A model generated the notes under the pieces. The model was given only the letters and a program-made list of their open reading frames with translations. It did no database searches and was not told where the DNA came from. A DNA stretch of 64,000 nt from an uncultured Cellvibrio sp. (GTDB taxonomy: Bacteria > Pseudomonadota > Gammaproteobacteria > Pseudomonadales > Cellvibrionaceae). Shown one piece after another: positions 16,601-24,129 of the stretch. How positions within the stretch are numbered: position 1 is the first letter of the stretch; every line of letters begins with the position of its first letter. The stretch covers positions 4,134 to 68,133 of the forward strand of contig CALFXJ010000011.1 in NCBI GenBank assembly GCA_937958105.1, in the 5' to 3' direction. The position numbers were made by a program, and so were the translations under genes.

Positions 16601-16700
16601 CGACGAATATATTCGTACTTATGGCCGGGACAAGATGTTGACTAAAGGAATATATACAACCGGTCCTCGCTACAACATCGGCGCACGCTACACCTTCTAA
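13665..16700 (+). CDS. TonB-dependent outer-membrane receptor (carbohydrate-locus type)
   Basis: The receptor has 1011 residues and a signal peptide ending GTAFAQ (32). A TonB box EEIVVTG lies at 38-44, followed by the plug domain (SAEDIGKFPDTNLAESLQRITGVSIDRNNGEGAKVSVRGFGPDYNLVTLNGRQMP) and a beta-barrel that ends in Phe. The plug wording is that of the Xanthomonas/Caulobacter-type receptors usually linked to glycan uptake. It should import oligosaccharides into the periplasm using TonB-ExbBD energy; given GH81, GH16 and GH3 around it, beta-1,3-gluco-oligomers are the natural guess. The ATG at 13665 has GGAG upstream. A strong terminator follows, so the halogenase-like genes need their own promoter or read-through. 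Confidence 0.93.
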   Translation: MNKNTIGFKKNLIATAVASYALVGLSGTAFAQSGDMVEEIVVTGIKGSLQRSMDIKRQSQGVVDAISAEDIGKFPDTNLAESLQRITGVSIDRNNGEGAKVSVRGFGPDYNLVTLNGRQMPGTTIEATSVSGSRSFDFSNLASEGVSGVEVFKTVRAANPAGGVGATINILTSRPLDNPGQKASFGIKGVYDDSARDSSLTPEISGLFSQTFAEDKFGVGLSLSYQKREGGSANAEIGGGGWRYFDADDSGSWGAIADLQDTNVHTNPPSPSGPDGVPPADIYAVPQQAGYSFNEYERTRLNGQLVLQFAPTDDLTTTLDYTYTKKEEAAKFSDIGAWFNFGGRQTAWTDNGVGAIEAPLEYLELGQNGADLTFGAGYNTSVHENKSIGFNVKWQATDRLTLEFDAHTSEAESKPDSPYGNNNVITTSAYVRDRSGVALGADLPLLLVDTVGGVAIADLIPELQISGSSFRNAQMKHEIDQFQFKGNLELNDILSLDFGVSTIDQTNSSSIAVNQRNTWSGLGEGLTPQSTYKLDNIARYFDGVSSPSHASALSQFIVADFHAVVDYAAKNLDDGGGFTQCANGSTYYCMATKPDDLRVIEEESNSAWVQLNLDVGPVRAAAGVRYEDTSVRSYATPLELQYTGEIAWVAANEMYLVAADDYEVSPVLQSKGSYDYFLPSLDVAVDVTDDVVVRTSYGRSLGRPLWNQLSALAVGRQVGPQSMFPGSPGGGGSRGDAGLKPIIADNFDISAEWYYNDSSYISVGYYHKDVKNFIGARVVQEELPFDLPDPSQGSRRDAAVAADPNNQWSTDAVKGWIVENSDANDPYVDRDKNPAWVYGIPGEDPNVIFNITEFLNERDATFSGYELAVQHTFGESGFGFVANYTISESSDTEYDNLSLDGSQFALTGLSDSANFIAFYDKNGVQVRLSYNWRDDYLSGTADGIGAHPTYVEAYHQFDLNASYDINDNLTIFFEGINLTDEYIRTYGRDKMLTKGIYTTGPRYNIGARYTF

Positions 16701-16727
16701 GACCATCTGGTTTTAGAACGTGGTTGT

Positions 16728-16761
16728 AAAAAAAGCCGCTGACCATCAGCGGCTTTTTTTT
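16728..16761 (+). terminator. Rho-independent terminator of the TonB receptor
   Basis: AAAAAAAGCCGCTGA pairs with TCAGCGGCTTTTTTTT, 28 nt after the receptor stop codon. Confidence 0.92.
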
Positions 16762-16832
16762 AACATATACTAATAACTACATATACCTGACAAACGAGTC
16801 GGCAACTTCACGAAACCGACTGACAAATTAAT

Positions 16833-18389
16833 ATGAATAAACGGATCAAATCTATTGTAATAGTTGGCGGCGGATCAGCTGGCTGGTTAACAGCTGGCAC
16901 CATAGCGGCTGCTCACTCTCAAGGTAGAGGGCGGGATCTGTCTGTCACACTGATTGAATCAGCCAGCATAAAAATACTGGGCGTGGGTGAGGGAACCTGG
17001 CCCTCCATGCGCGACACCCTGCGTAATATAGGAATCAGTGAATCGGAGTTTATTCGCGAGTGCGATGCGAGTTTCAAGCAAGGCTCAAAATTCACGGATT
17101 GGAAACGCGGGGCAGGAGAAAGTTATTACCACCCTTTCACCTTGCCAGAAGGCTGGGGTGAGATCAATCTTGCGCTGGCCTGGCCCTTATTCAGCGGCCG
17201 CGTTTCATTTGCGGAGGCCGTGTGTCCTCAAGCCAGTATCAGTGAACAACATCTGGCCCCAAAAGATATCGCCACACCGGAATATGGATATCTGTTGAAC
17301 TACGGTTACCACCTGGATGCGGGGAAGTTTGCAGATTTTCTTAAACGGCACTGTTGTTCCAAACTGGGAGTCAAGCACATCATCGCTGATGTAGAGGAAG
17401 TCGGTGCAGGTGACAATGGATATATAACCAGTTTGAAAACCAGCAGCGGAGTGATAGAGGGCGATCTATTCATTGACTGTACCGGATTCGCTTCGCTGCT
17501 GATTGGTGATCACTTCCAGGTGCCATTTATCGAGCGTCGCAATGTGCTGTTCAACGATACGGCAATGGCCGTACAAGTTCACCACCAGGAAGGGGAACCT
17601 GTCGCCAGCTGTACAAGGTCAACAGCTCGGTCGTTCGGTTGGATTTGGGATATTGGTTTGCAAAGTCGCCGGGGGGTGGGGTATGCCTACTCATCAGCGC
17701 ACGCAAATGATGCAGAGGTAGAGCGTGAGCTGATGGAGTATCTGATTGCTTCATCAGGTAGAGATGTTTCGCTTAAGTCCGAGATTCGAAAAATTACGTT
17801 TCGACCGGGGCATCGAGAAAAGTTCTGGATTAAAAACTGCGTTGCAGTCGGCGTTTCAGCGGGGTTTATTGAGCCATTGGAAGCGTCTGCTCTGGTGATG
17901 ATAGAGCTTGCCGCAAAGCGGCTGGCAGAGCAGATGCCGGCTGACTTTGAGACCATGCCCATGCTGGCGCAGCGTTTCAATGAGAAATTTACTTATCACT
18001 GGCAACGTTTAATTGAATTCCTCAAACTGCACTACATAATGTCTTCTCGGGAAGACACTAATTACTGGCGGGATAACAAACTGCCAGAGAGCATCCCTGA
18101 AAGTTTACAACAGCTGGTCGGGTTGTGGCGCAATCAGCCGCCGTCGGCATACGATAATCCCCATAGCGAAGAACTATTTTCATCAGCCAGCTTTCAATAT
18201 GTACTTTACGGAATGGCTTCCGCGCAAACGGATGCTTTTGAGTATCCAGCACTGTCGGAGAATGAAAGACGTCTTGCCTCAGCGTTGCTGGAAAAAAATG
18301 CTCAACAGACACGCAGGCTCCTGGGGCGCCTTCCAGAAAATAGTTATTTGTTAAACCAGATATCAGCGGTTGCAGCTGCCCCTAAATGA
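16833..18389 (+). CDS. Tryptophan-halogenase-family flavoprotein, copy 1
   Basis: The protein has 518 residues. The FAD site GGGSAGW is at 12-18 and GEGTWP at 53-58. The lysine that is essential in PrnA/RebH-type halogenases is kept (Lys82 in DASFKQGSKF), as is the active-site Glu (Glu350 in GFIEPLEAS). Two classic features differ: the WxWxIP motif reads WIWDIG (270-275), and the chloride-site Ser-Thr-Gly after the Glu reads Ala-Ser-Ala. The fold is therefore clear, but halogenation is not certain; it may be an oxygenase. It likely needs a flavin reductase, and none is adjacent. It starts a tight gene series (gaps of 25 to 50 nt) after the receptor terminator. No strong ribosome site is seen. 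Confidence 0.88.
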   Translation: MNKRIKSIVIVGGGSAGWLTAGTIAAAHSQGRGRDLSVTLIESASIKILGVGEGTWPSMRDTLRNIGISESEFIRECDASFKQGSKFTDWKRGAGESYYHPFTLPEGWGEINLALAWPLFSGRVSFAEAVCPQASISEQHLAPKDIATPEYGYLLNYGYHLDAGKFADFLKRHCCSKLGVKHIIADVEEVGAGDNGYITSLKTSSGVIEGDLFIDCTGFASLLIGDHFQVPFIERRNVLFNDTAMAVQVHHQEGEPVASCTRSTARSFGWIWDIGLQSRRGVGYAYSSAHANDAEVERELMEYLIASSGRDVSLKSEIRKITFRPGHREKFWIKNCVAVGVSAGFIEPLEASALVMIELAAKRLAEQMPADFETMPMLAQRFNEKFTYHWQRLIEFLKLHYIMSSREDTNYWRDNKLPESIPESLQQLVGLWRNQPPSAYDNPHSEELFSSASFQYVLYGMASAQTDAFEYPALSENERRLASALLEKNAQQTRRLLGRLPENSYLLNQISAVAAAPK

Positions 18390-18414
18390 TTTCCTGATTT
18401 GAGTCATCAACGTT

Positions 18415-19143
18415 ATGAATAATATTCAACTGGTTAACAGCGTCACCCATAAAGACACCCGTATCATTACCAGACGGTCGCCTGAGTTTGGCGATAATGT
18501 AATGTTCGCTAGCACATTCCCGATGGAGTTCCGGGCTGTTCAGGCGCACTACCCAATTCTGTTTCAAAAGAACCGGGAGACCGGTCGTTTTAATCCCATT
18601 GCACTTTTTGGGTTTGAGGATGAGGAGAATCTGTTTTTGACAGAGGCCGGATGGAGCGCCACCTATATTCCATTGATGATTCAGCGGCTGCCGTTTCATA
18701 TAGGTTATCAAGCGGCCCCGGTCGGAAGCTCGTCAGATAAAACCAGGGTTATGCATATCAATATGAATAGTCCTCGCGTAAGCCGGGTAGAAGGTGAACG
18801 ATTATTCCTGGAGCAGGGTGGTACAACAGAGTATCTGGATCGCATGGCGGCGATGCTCGAAACGATGTACAACTGGAGTGAACACGGAAAAGATTTTGAT
18901 CTCGCTCTGGCAGAGCACAACTTGCTGGAAGAGGTTGCGTTTGATATTACCCTCGATAACGGAGTCCAACGGCAACTGCTGGGATTCAGTACTATCAATG
19001 AAGACGCACTTGCCAGACTTGATGGGCGTGCTCTCCAGCAGCTCCAGGAAAAAAATTATCTGCAGCCAATTTACATGGCTATAGCATCAATTTCCAACAT
19101 CAATACGCTGGCTAAGCTGAAGAGCCGGCAGGTGACGAACTGA
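18415..19143 (+). CDS. SapC family protein, copy 1
   Basis: The protein has 242 residues and matches the SapC family: an early HYP segment (VQAHYPILFQK), then NPIALFGFEDEENLFL, a YIPLMIQRLPFHIGY core, and a late HNLLEEVAFDIT segment. The family was named after an S-layer-linked gene of Campylobacter, but its biochemical role is not known. Members recur next to TonB receptors, cupin-type oxygenases and halogenase-like flavoproteins. No signal peptide is seen, so it is cytosolic. It lies 25 nt after copy 1 of the flavoprotein and 22 nt before the cupin gene, consistent with one operon. A second SapC copy is at 22466. Confidence 0.85.
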   Translation: MNNIQLVNSVTHKDTRIITRRSPEFGDNVMFASTFPMEFRAVQAHYPILFQKNRETGRFNPIALFGFEDEENLFLTEAGWSATYIPLMIQRLPFHIGYQAAPVGSSSDKTRVMHINMNSPRVSRVEGERLFLEQGGTTEYLDRMAAMLETMYNWSEHGKDFDLALAEHNLLEEVAFDITLDNGVQRQLLGFSTINEDALARLDGRALQQLQEKNYLQPIYMAIASISNINTLAKLKSRQVTN

Positions 19144-19165
19144 CCTTTGATTGGGTGAATCAGCT

Positions 19166-20179
19166 ATGTGTGCAGCTCATGCGTCGGTGAAAGTTGTGAA
19201 GGGCTGCGACGCCCAAAGCATTCCCGCCTGGGTGTTTCAATCCAGTGAACCTTTGGTGCTAAAGGGGCTGGTTAGCCGCTGGCCCCTGGTTAAAGCTGGG
19301 CTTCACTCCTGTGACGAGGCCGTTGATTACCTCCAGAATTTTTACAGTGGTAAGCCGGTAAATTATTACTATGGCGCTGCTGAAATTAAAGGAAGATTAT
19401 TCTATAACGAAGAATTTACCGGATTTAATTTTCAGCGTTCCGAAGGCGATCTGCGGTCGCTGCTCAACTTGATGCTGGCGGAGCAGTACAATAACAATCC
19501 ATCCACGTTCTACGTGGGCTCAACACGTGTAGATGAGTGGTTGCCGGGATTTCGTGCACAAAACGATCTTCAGCTTCCCTTTGAAAACCCGCTTGTGAGC
19601 GTCTGGCTGGGAAACCAAAGTACTGTCGCGGCCCACTATGATTGTCCTGACAACATCGCCTGTAATGTGGTTGGGAAAAGAATATTCACGCTTTTCCCTC
19701 CGGAGCAACTGGAAAATCTCTATGTTGGACCTCTAGACATTACTCCATCGGGGCGCGCGGTGAGTCTGGTCGATCTGGCGAATCCGGATCTGGAAAAATT
19801 TCCAAAATTTCAGTATGCACTTGATGCTTCATTATCGGCTGAGTTGGAAGCAGGAGATGCAATATATATCCCCAGCATGTGGTGGCATCACGTTCGGTCT
19901 GTCGAGAAATTTAATGTTCTGGTTAATTATTGGTGGAGAAGGGTTCCGGAATACATGGGAAACCCGGAGCATGTTTTGCACCATGCCTTGCTAAGCCTGC
20001 GGAGTCTGCCTAAATCCCAGCGGGATATATGGAAGCATATTTTTGATTACTACGTATTTGATGAACCTGATGCTGCAGTGTCCCATATTCCCGAGCACAT
20101 TCGTGGGGTTCTTGGTGAACCGGATGAGTTACTGAGTCGGAAGGTTAGATCACATCTCGCCAACGTTCTCAAGCGCTGA
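19166..20179 (+). CDS. Cupin-like JmjC-type Fe(II)/2-oxoglutarate oxygenase, copy 1
   Basis: The protein has 337 residues and the cupin_8/JmjC fold. Metal ligands are visible: His157 and Asp159 (HYD) and His241 or His242 (MWWHHV). The pattern FTLFPPEQLENLYVGPLD...GDAIYIPSMWWHH is diagnostic of this class. Such enzymes hydroxylate amino-acid side chains in peptides or proteins, or small molecules. Compared with copy 2 it carries about 75 extra C-terminal residues. The start is uncertain: I took the ATG at 19166; a TTG at 19151 and a GTG at 19156 are in or near frame, and none has a clear ribosome site. It lies between SapC copy 1 and flavoprotein copy 2. Confidence 0.87.
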   Translation: MCAAHASVKVVKGCDAQSIPAWVFQSSEPLVLKGLVSRWPLVKAGLHSCDEAVDYLQNFYSGKPVNYYYGAAEIKGRLFYNEEFTGFNFQRSEGDLRSLLNLMLAEQYNNNPSTFYVGSTRVDEWLPGFRAQNDLQLPFENPLVSVWLGNQSTVAAHYDCPDNIACNVVGKRIFTLFPPEQLENLYVGPLDITPSGRAVSLVDLANPDLEKFPKFQYALDASLSAELEAGDAIYIPSMWWHHVRSVEKFNVLVNYWWRRVPEYMGNPEHVLHHALLSLRSLPKSQRDIWKHIFDYYVFDEPDAAVSHIPEHIRGVLGEPDELLSRKVRSHLANVLKR

Positions 20180-20209
20180 ACTTTTGCTTTACTTAATAGA
20201 TAAACAACT

Positions 20210-21703
20210 ATGAATGCGAACAAGGTAAACCGGGTCATTATTGCAGGTGGTGGAACCGCAGGCTGGATTACAGCGGCGCTATTTGCAAAAGCATTTGGCC
20301 GAAGCTTGAATTTAATGCTCATAGAATCGGATGATATACCGACAGTTGGCGTTGGTGAGGCCACTATTCCCCCGATACTTAACTTGCATCGGACCCTTGA
20401 GTTGAGCGAACGAGAATTCATGTCCCGTGTCAACGGGACGTTTAAGCTGGGCATCGCCTTTGAAAACTGGCGTAATGTGGGCGAGAAATACATCCATTCT
20501 TTTGGCTTTGCGGGAAGAGGAAACTGGACAGCAGGATTCCATCACTTCTGGCTGGCAGGGCTGAAGCGCGGCCTTGCAACTGCGGAATACGGAGACTATT
20601 GCGCAGAACACCTGGCTTGTCGCCATGAAAAGTTTGCGGTGATGCCTAAAAATGGCGTCAACTATGCCTATCACTTTGATGCTGGCCTCTATGCTAAACA
20701 CCTGCGGGAGTACAGTGAAAAATATGGGCTGGTTCGTAAGGAAGGCAAGATTGTTCAGGTTAATCTGGATCCTGACTCTGGTCATATTAAATCCCTGCAG
20801 CTGGCCTCTGGCGAAGTTGTCGATGGCGATTTATTTATTGATTGCAGTGGGTTTCGTGGGCTGTTGATCAATGACGCATTGAAGACAGAATATGAAGACT
20901 GGTCTCATTGGTTGCCTTGTGACAGTGCCGTTGCGATGCAGACTGAAACCGTGCGTCCGCCCATCCCCTATACGCGATCAATCGCTCATCCGGTGGGCTG
21001 GCAATGGCGAATTCCTTTGCAAAGCCGGGTAGGAAATGGTCTGGTCTTTTGCAGCAAGTATATTTCTGATGATGATGCTAAGGAGTTACTTAAAAAAAAC
21101 GTTGAAGGGAAACCACTTAACGACCCGCGTGTTATAAAATTCAGAACTGGTACGCGTAAGTTGCACTGGAATAAAAACTGCGTGGCAATTGGGTTGTCCA
21201 GCGGGTTCTTAGAACCATTAGAGTCGACCAGCATTCACTTGATCCAGAGAAGTGCGACTAAACTCATTCAAATGTTTCCTGTCCATGGAATAAAGCAGAC
21301 AGAGATTGATGAGTTCAATCGTCAAATGCAGATTGAGGCGGAGAATATTCGTGACTTCATCATCCTGCATTACCATGTGACGGAACGTGACGACAGCGAA
21401 TTCTGGCGTTACTGCCGTACCATGGATGTGCCTGAGACGGTTAAACACAAAATTAATCTTTTTAAAGAAACCGGAAAAATTTTCAAGAGGGATATGGATC
21501 TTTTTGCGGAGGAATCTTGGCTTCAGGTGATGCTTGGACAAGGAATCATGCCAGAGTCCTACCATCCAGTAGCTGATGCCATGAGCGATGATGCTCTAAG
21601 AGCTTATCTCCAGGAGTTACGAGAAACTACTCGCGACAAGGTAGATCGCTTTCCGGAGCATCAAGAGTTCATTGATTACTACTGCAAGTCCACAGCGATC
21701 TAA
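20210..21703 (+). CDS. Tryptophan-halogenase-family flavoprotein, copy 2
   Basis: The protein has 497 residues. GGGTAGW is at 13-19 and GEATIP at 49-54. The catalytic lysine is Lys79 (NGTFKLGIAF). WxWxIP is intact as WQWRIP (264-269), and the catalytic Glu is Glu338 in EPLESTS. Of the chloride-binding Ser-Thr-Gly, only the Gly is changed, to Ser (341). This copy is therefore far closer to true flavin-dependent halogenases than copy 1. The substrate is unknown; free tryptophan is not implied, since many family members act on other aromatic or peptide substrates. It starts 30 nt after the first cupin gene and ends 10 nt before the 2OG-like gene. Confidence 0.9.
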   Translation: MNANKVNRVIIAGGGTAGWITAALFAKAFGRSLNLMLIESDDIPTVGVGEATIPPILNLHRTLELSEREFMSRVNGTFKLGIAFENWRNVGEKYIHSFGFAGRGNWTAGFHHFWLAGLKRGLATAEYGDYCAEHLACRHEKFAVMPKNGVNYAYHFDAGLYAKHLREYSEKYGLVRKEGKIVQVNLDPDSGHIKSLQLASGEVVDGDLFIDCSGFRGLLINDALKTEYEDWSHWLPCDSAVAMQTETVRPPIPYTRSIAHPVGWQWRIPLQSRVGNGLVFCSKYISDDDAKELLKKNVEGKPLNDPRVIKFRTGTRKLHWNKNCVAIGLSSGFLEPLESTSIHLIQRSATKLIQMFPVHGIKQTEIDEFNRQMQIEAENIRDFIILHYHVTERDDSEFWRYCRTMDVPETVKHKINLFKETGKIFKRDMDLFAEESWLQVMLGQGIMPESYHPVADAMSDDALRAYLQELRETTRDKVDRFPEHQEFIDYYCKSTAI

Positions 21704-21713
21704 CAGGCTGACG

Positions 21714-22415
21714 ATGAACTCGCTTTTCTCTATCAACCAACTTACTTATCAACGTGTAGGTCGAGAGCAGACCGATGTATTGGTTCTGGATGAGTTTTTA
21801 AGTGATTTAGATGCTGTTCGTCAGCAGGCACTAGAAGCCGGAGCATTTGGCCCGGATGGTGTAACTGCCTACCCCGGTGTCAGAAGTGATTTTCCTCGCG
21901 AGTGGTCAGCCCGAATAGTGGAGGTGCTTAATCCCTTGCTGCGCAAGAGCTACAAGATACCGCTGAATCTCAAACCCACGGTTGCCCTGGCTTATTTCTC
22001 TCTGCTGACAACGCCAGCATCGAAGCTGAAGATTCAGCAGTGTATGCCGCATATTGATACCAGCCGGCAGTATTATTACGCGATATTACTCTACTTGAAT
22101 AACGGTGATTTTGGTGGCACGGGTTTTTTCTGTCATCGCCCTACTGGCTTTGAGCGTATAACGGAAGAGAAACGGCCCATTTATAACCAATCTTCCTTGG
22201 CATTTATGGCCACGCGGGGGCTGCCCGAGCCTCAGTATATTGCAGGCAGCAATCAGCATTACGAAATGATCGGCCAGGTTGATTATAGAAAAAATCGTCT
22301 GGCTGTTTATCCAGGGAATCTGCTGCACAGTGCGCTGGTTGATGAATCCCGGGATCTGGGAGACGATCCTGCGACCAAGCGTCTAACGGCCAATATTTTT
22401 ATTGAATACAAATAA
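21714..22415 (+). CDS. 2OG-Fe(II)-oxygenase-like protein (DUF6445-like)
   Basis: The protein has 233 residues. The double-stranded beta-helix pattern of Fe(II)/2-oxoglutarate enzymes is visible: HxD at His113/Asp115 (MPHIDTSRQYYYAILLYLNN), distal His205 (GNLLHSALVD) and Arg223 (RLTANIFIEYK) where the family binds 2-oxoglutarate. I believe this is the DUF6445-type family often found beside halogenase-like genes, but I could not check it. The first, SapC-cupin unit lacks a counterpart. Start: ATG at 21714, 10 nt after the preceding stop codon; a longer frame that overlaps the flavoprotein gene is unlikely. Confidence 0.75.
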   Translation: MNSLFSINQLTYQRVGREQTDVLVLDEFLSDLDAVRQQALEAGAFGPDGVTAYPGVRSDFPREWSARIVEVLNPLLRKSYKIPLNLKPTVALAYFSLLTTPASKLKIQQCMPHIDTSRQYYYAILLYLNNGDFGGTGFFCHRPTGFERITEEKRPIYNQSSLAFMATRGLPEPQYIAGSNQHYEMIGQVDYRKNRLAVYPGNLLHSALVDESRDLGDDPATKRLTANIFIEYK

Positions 22416-22465
22416 TTTTATAAATTCATGTTGCGTATGCGGCGATTATTAAGCAGGAAAAGAAT

Positions 22466-23170
22466 ATGACTGAATTACTTTTTTACCATAAGCCCGCTCC
22501 TTTGGCGAAAGACAAGCACCGAGACTTACGTTATCAGAAGTCGGACAACTACAGTTTCGCCTCGACCGTTAATAACGTGCCAGTGTCTGGCCATGAGTTC
22601 TTTCATTGCAGTCGCCACTATCCTGTAATGTTTGTAGAAACTTCTGCGGGAGGTTTCCTTCCTGTAGCCTTGCTGTCAATAACCGCAAACAGCCACCAGC
22701 TTGGTGATCGGTGGGAGGGCGTCTACGTTCCTGCCTTTGTCAAACGTTATCCTTTTGCATTGGCTGAGAATCAAGATGTTGTCATGATTGATGAGGATGC
22801 GCCTCACTTTAAAACAGCCGGTGGAGAGTTGCTCTTCGATGATCAGGGCGAGCCGACGCCCGAGCTGCGCGATATTCTTGAGTACCTCGATGCTTTGAAC
22901 AAAGGGCATAGTCAGACATTGGAGTATGTGAAAGCTCTCAAGGTAAAGGGCCTGTTAAGTCGTTGTAAGAGTACGGTCAAGTTACTGGACCGAGAGGTAA
23001 AGCTGGATAGTTTTTTTGTAGTCAACGAGCATGATTTTCAGGACGCGCTGACAGATGAAGAAATTGTCGATTGGTTTAACAGAGGCTGGCTTGGTTGGAC
23101 CTATGCACATATCCATTCAATAGGTGCAGTCAATGAAATTCTTAAGCGTATGGCTAAGGCAATGAGATAG
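22466..23170 (+). CDS. SapC family protein, copy 2
   Basis: The protein has 234 residues and the same segment order as copy 1: SRHYPVMFVET, FLPVALLSI, WEGVYVPAFVKRYPFAL, a central Glu/Asp-rich loop, and a C-terminal block with VKLLDREVKLDSFFVVNEHDFQ. Overall identity to copy 1 looks low, so the duplication is old or the two were acquired separately. The function of the family is unknown. Its stop codon (TAG, 23168-23170) directly abuts the ATG of the next gene, so translational coupling with the cupin protein is likely, and the two may work together. A usable ribosome site (AGGAAAAG) precedes the start. Confidence 0.84.
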   Translation: MTELLFYHKPAPLAKDKHRDLRYQKSDNYSFASTVNNVPVSGHEFFHCSRHYPVMFVETSAGGFLPVALLSITANSHQLGDRWEGVYVPAFVKRYPFALAENQDVVMIDEDAPHFKTAGGELLFDDQGEPTPELRDILEYLDALNKGHSQTLEYVKALKVKGLLSRCKSTVKLLDREVKLDSFFVVNEHDFQDALTDEEIVDWFNRGWLGWTYAHIHSIGAVNEILKRMAKAMR

Positions 23171-23959
23171 ATGAAGCAGGTTGTTGACTGGTGGGCTGCC
23201 GACAAGGCTGATCGCGAACTGGTGCGGGAAGGAAAGCTGCCAGTAGTTCTGCGTGGGCTGGTGCGTCATTGGCCCCTGGTAGAGAAGGGATTACAGGGTA
23301 TGCACTATTTGGCCCCCTATCTGCTGCAGTTTGACAATGGAAATATTTTTGAAGCAATGATTGCTCCAGTATCGGTCAAGGGACGCCTGTTCTATAAAGA
23401 AGACCTCAAGGGTTTCAATTTTAACTGTGAAGAGGGGCGGCTGAGTGACGCGTTGCAGATACTTGATGCGCTTTCCCGACTTTCTCCTGCGCCCGGATTT
23501 TATATTGGCTCCAAGCCGGTGCCTGAGTGCTTGCCTGGGCTGGAGGGCGAAACGAAGCTTGATTTTCTTTCCCCGGAAATTCCGCCGACCATCTGGATAG
23601 GAAATGCGGTGACCGTGGCTACGCACAACGACAATTCGGAAAACATTGCCTGCGTTGCGGTTGGAAGGCGGCGTTTCACCTTATTTCCGCCGGATCAGGA
23701 ATCCAACCTCTATCTGGGGCCGCGGGATCTGACTCCTGCGGGGCGGCCTATTAGTTTAGTAGATTTGAATGCGCCCGATTTGGATCAATTTCCTCTCTTT
23801 GAGCAGGCTTTATCGCACGCACAGGTTGCGGAGCTGGAGCCGGGTGATGCGCTTTATATTCCGACCAACTGGTGGCACCACGTTCAATCATTGGACCCAG
23901 TTAATATCCTCGTAAACTTCTGGTGGATGGGACGCCCGCCTGAATTACCAGAAGTTTAA
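23171..23959 (+). CDS. Cupin-like JmjC-type Fe(II)/2-oxoglutarate oxygenase, copy 2
   Basis: The protein has 262 residues. Metal ligands are His152 and Asp154 (HND) and His236 or His237 (NWWHHV). The shared core with copy 1 is obvious: VLRGLVRHWPLV, GRLFYKEDLKGFNF, FTLFPPDQESNLYLGPRDLTPAGRPISLVDLNAPD. It lacks the C-terminal extension of copy 1. It is the last gene of the cassette and is translationally coupled to SapC copy 2. Hydroxylation of a peptide, protein or small molecule is the family role; the substrate is unknown. Confidence 0.87.
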   Translation: MKQVVDWWAADKADRELVREGKLPVVLRGLVRHWPLVEKGLQGMHYLAPYLLQFDNGNIFEAMIAPVSVKGRLFYKEDLKGFNFNCEEGRLSDALQILDALSRLSPAPGFYIGSKPVPECLPGLEGETKLDFLSPEIPPTIWIGNAVTVATHNDNSENIACVAVGRRRFTLFPPDQESNLYLGPRDLTPAGRPISLVDLNAPDLDQFPLFEQALSHAQVAELEPGDALYIPTNWWHHVQSLDPVNILVNFWWMGRPPELPEV

Positions 23960-24083
23960 TTAGGTAGCGGGCTGAAACAGGCTGGTCCGGATGTCCGCTT
24001 TCCCATGGAGGGCGCTGTTCGTGCTCCCCCTGCTGAATCCCGCTTTATATCTGCTCTCTCGACATTCCCATTTTTATCCCAAA

Positions 24084-24129
24084 AAAAGTGAATCGCCCAT
24101 GTTGGCTGGCTTTCACAAAGTGGGACGAC
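24084..24129 (+). promoter_or_regulatory. Three-part regulatory element, site C (upstream of GH3)
   Basis: AAAAGTGA, 6 nt, CATGTTG (24098-24104), 17 nt ending in AAAGT, GGGACGAC (24122-24129). It lies 395 nt before the GH3 start, with a terminator-like hairpin in between. No gene is seen elsewhere in 23960-24524. Confidence 0.65.

Noticed and set aside
16833..23959. Reading the cassette as a classical pyrrolnitrin- or rebeccamycin-type tryptophan pathway
   Set aside because: No other pathway genes or flavin reductase are present, and SapC/cupin proteins do not belong to those pathways.
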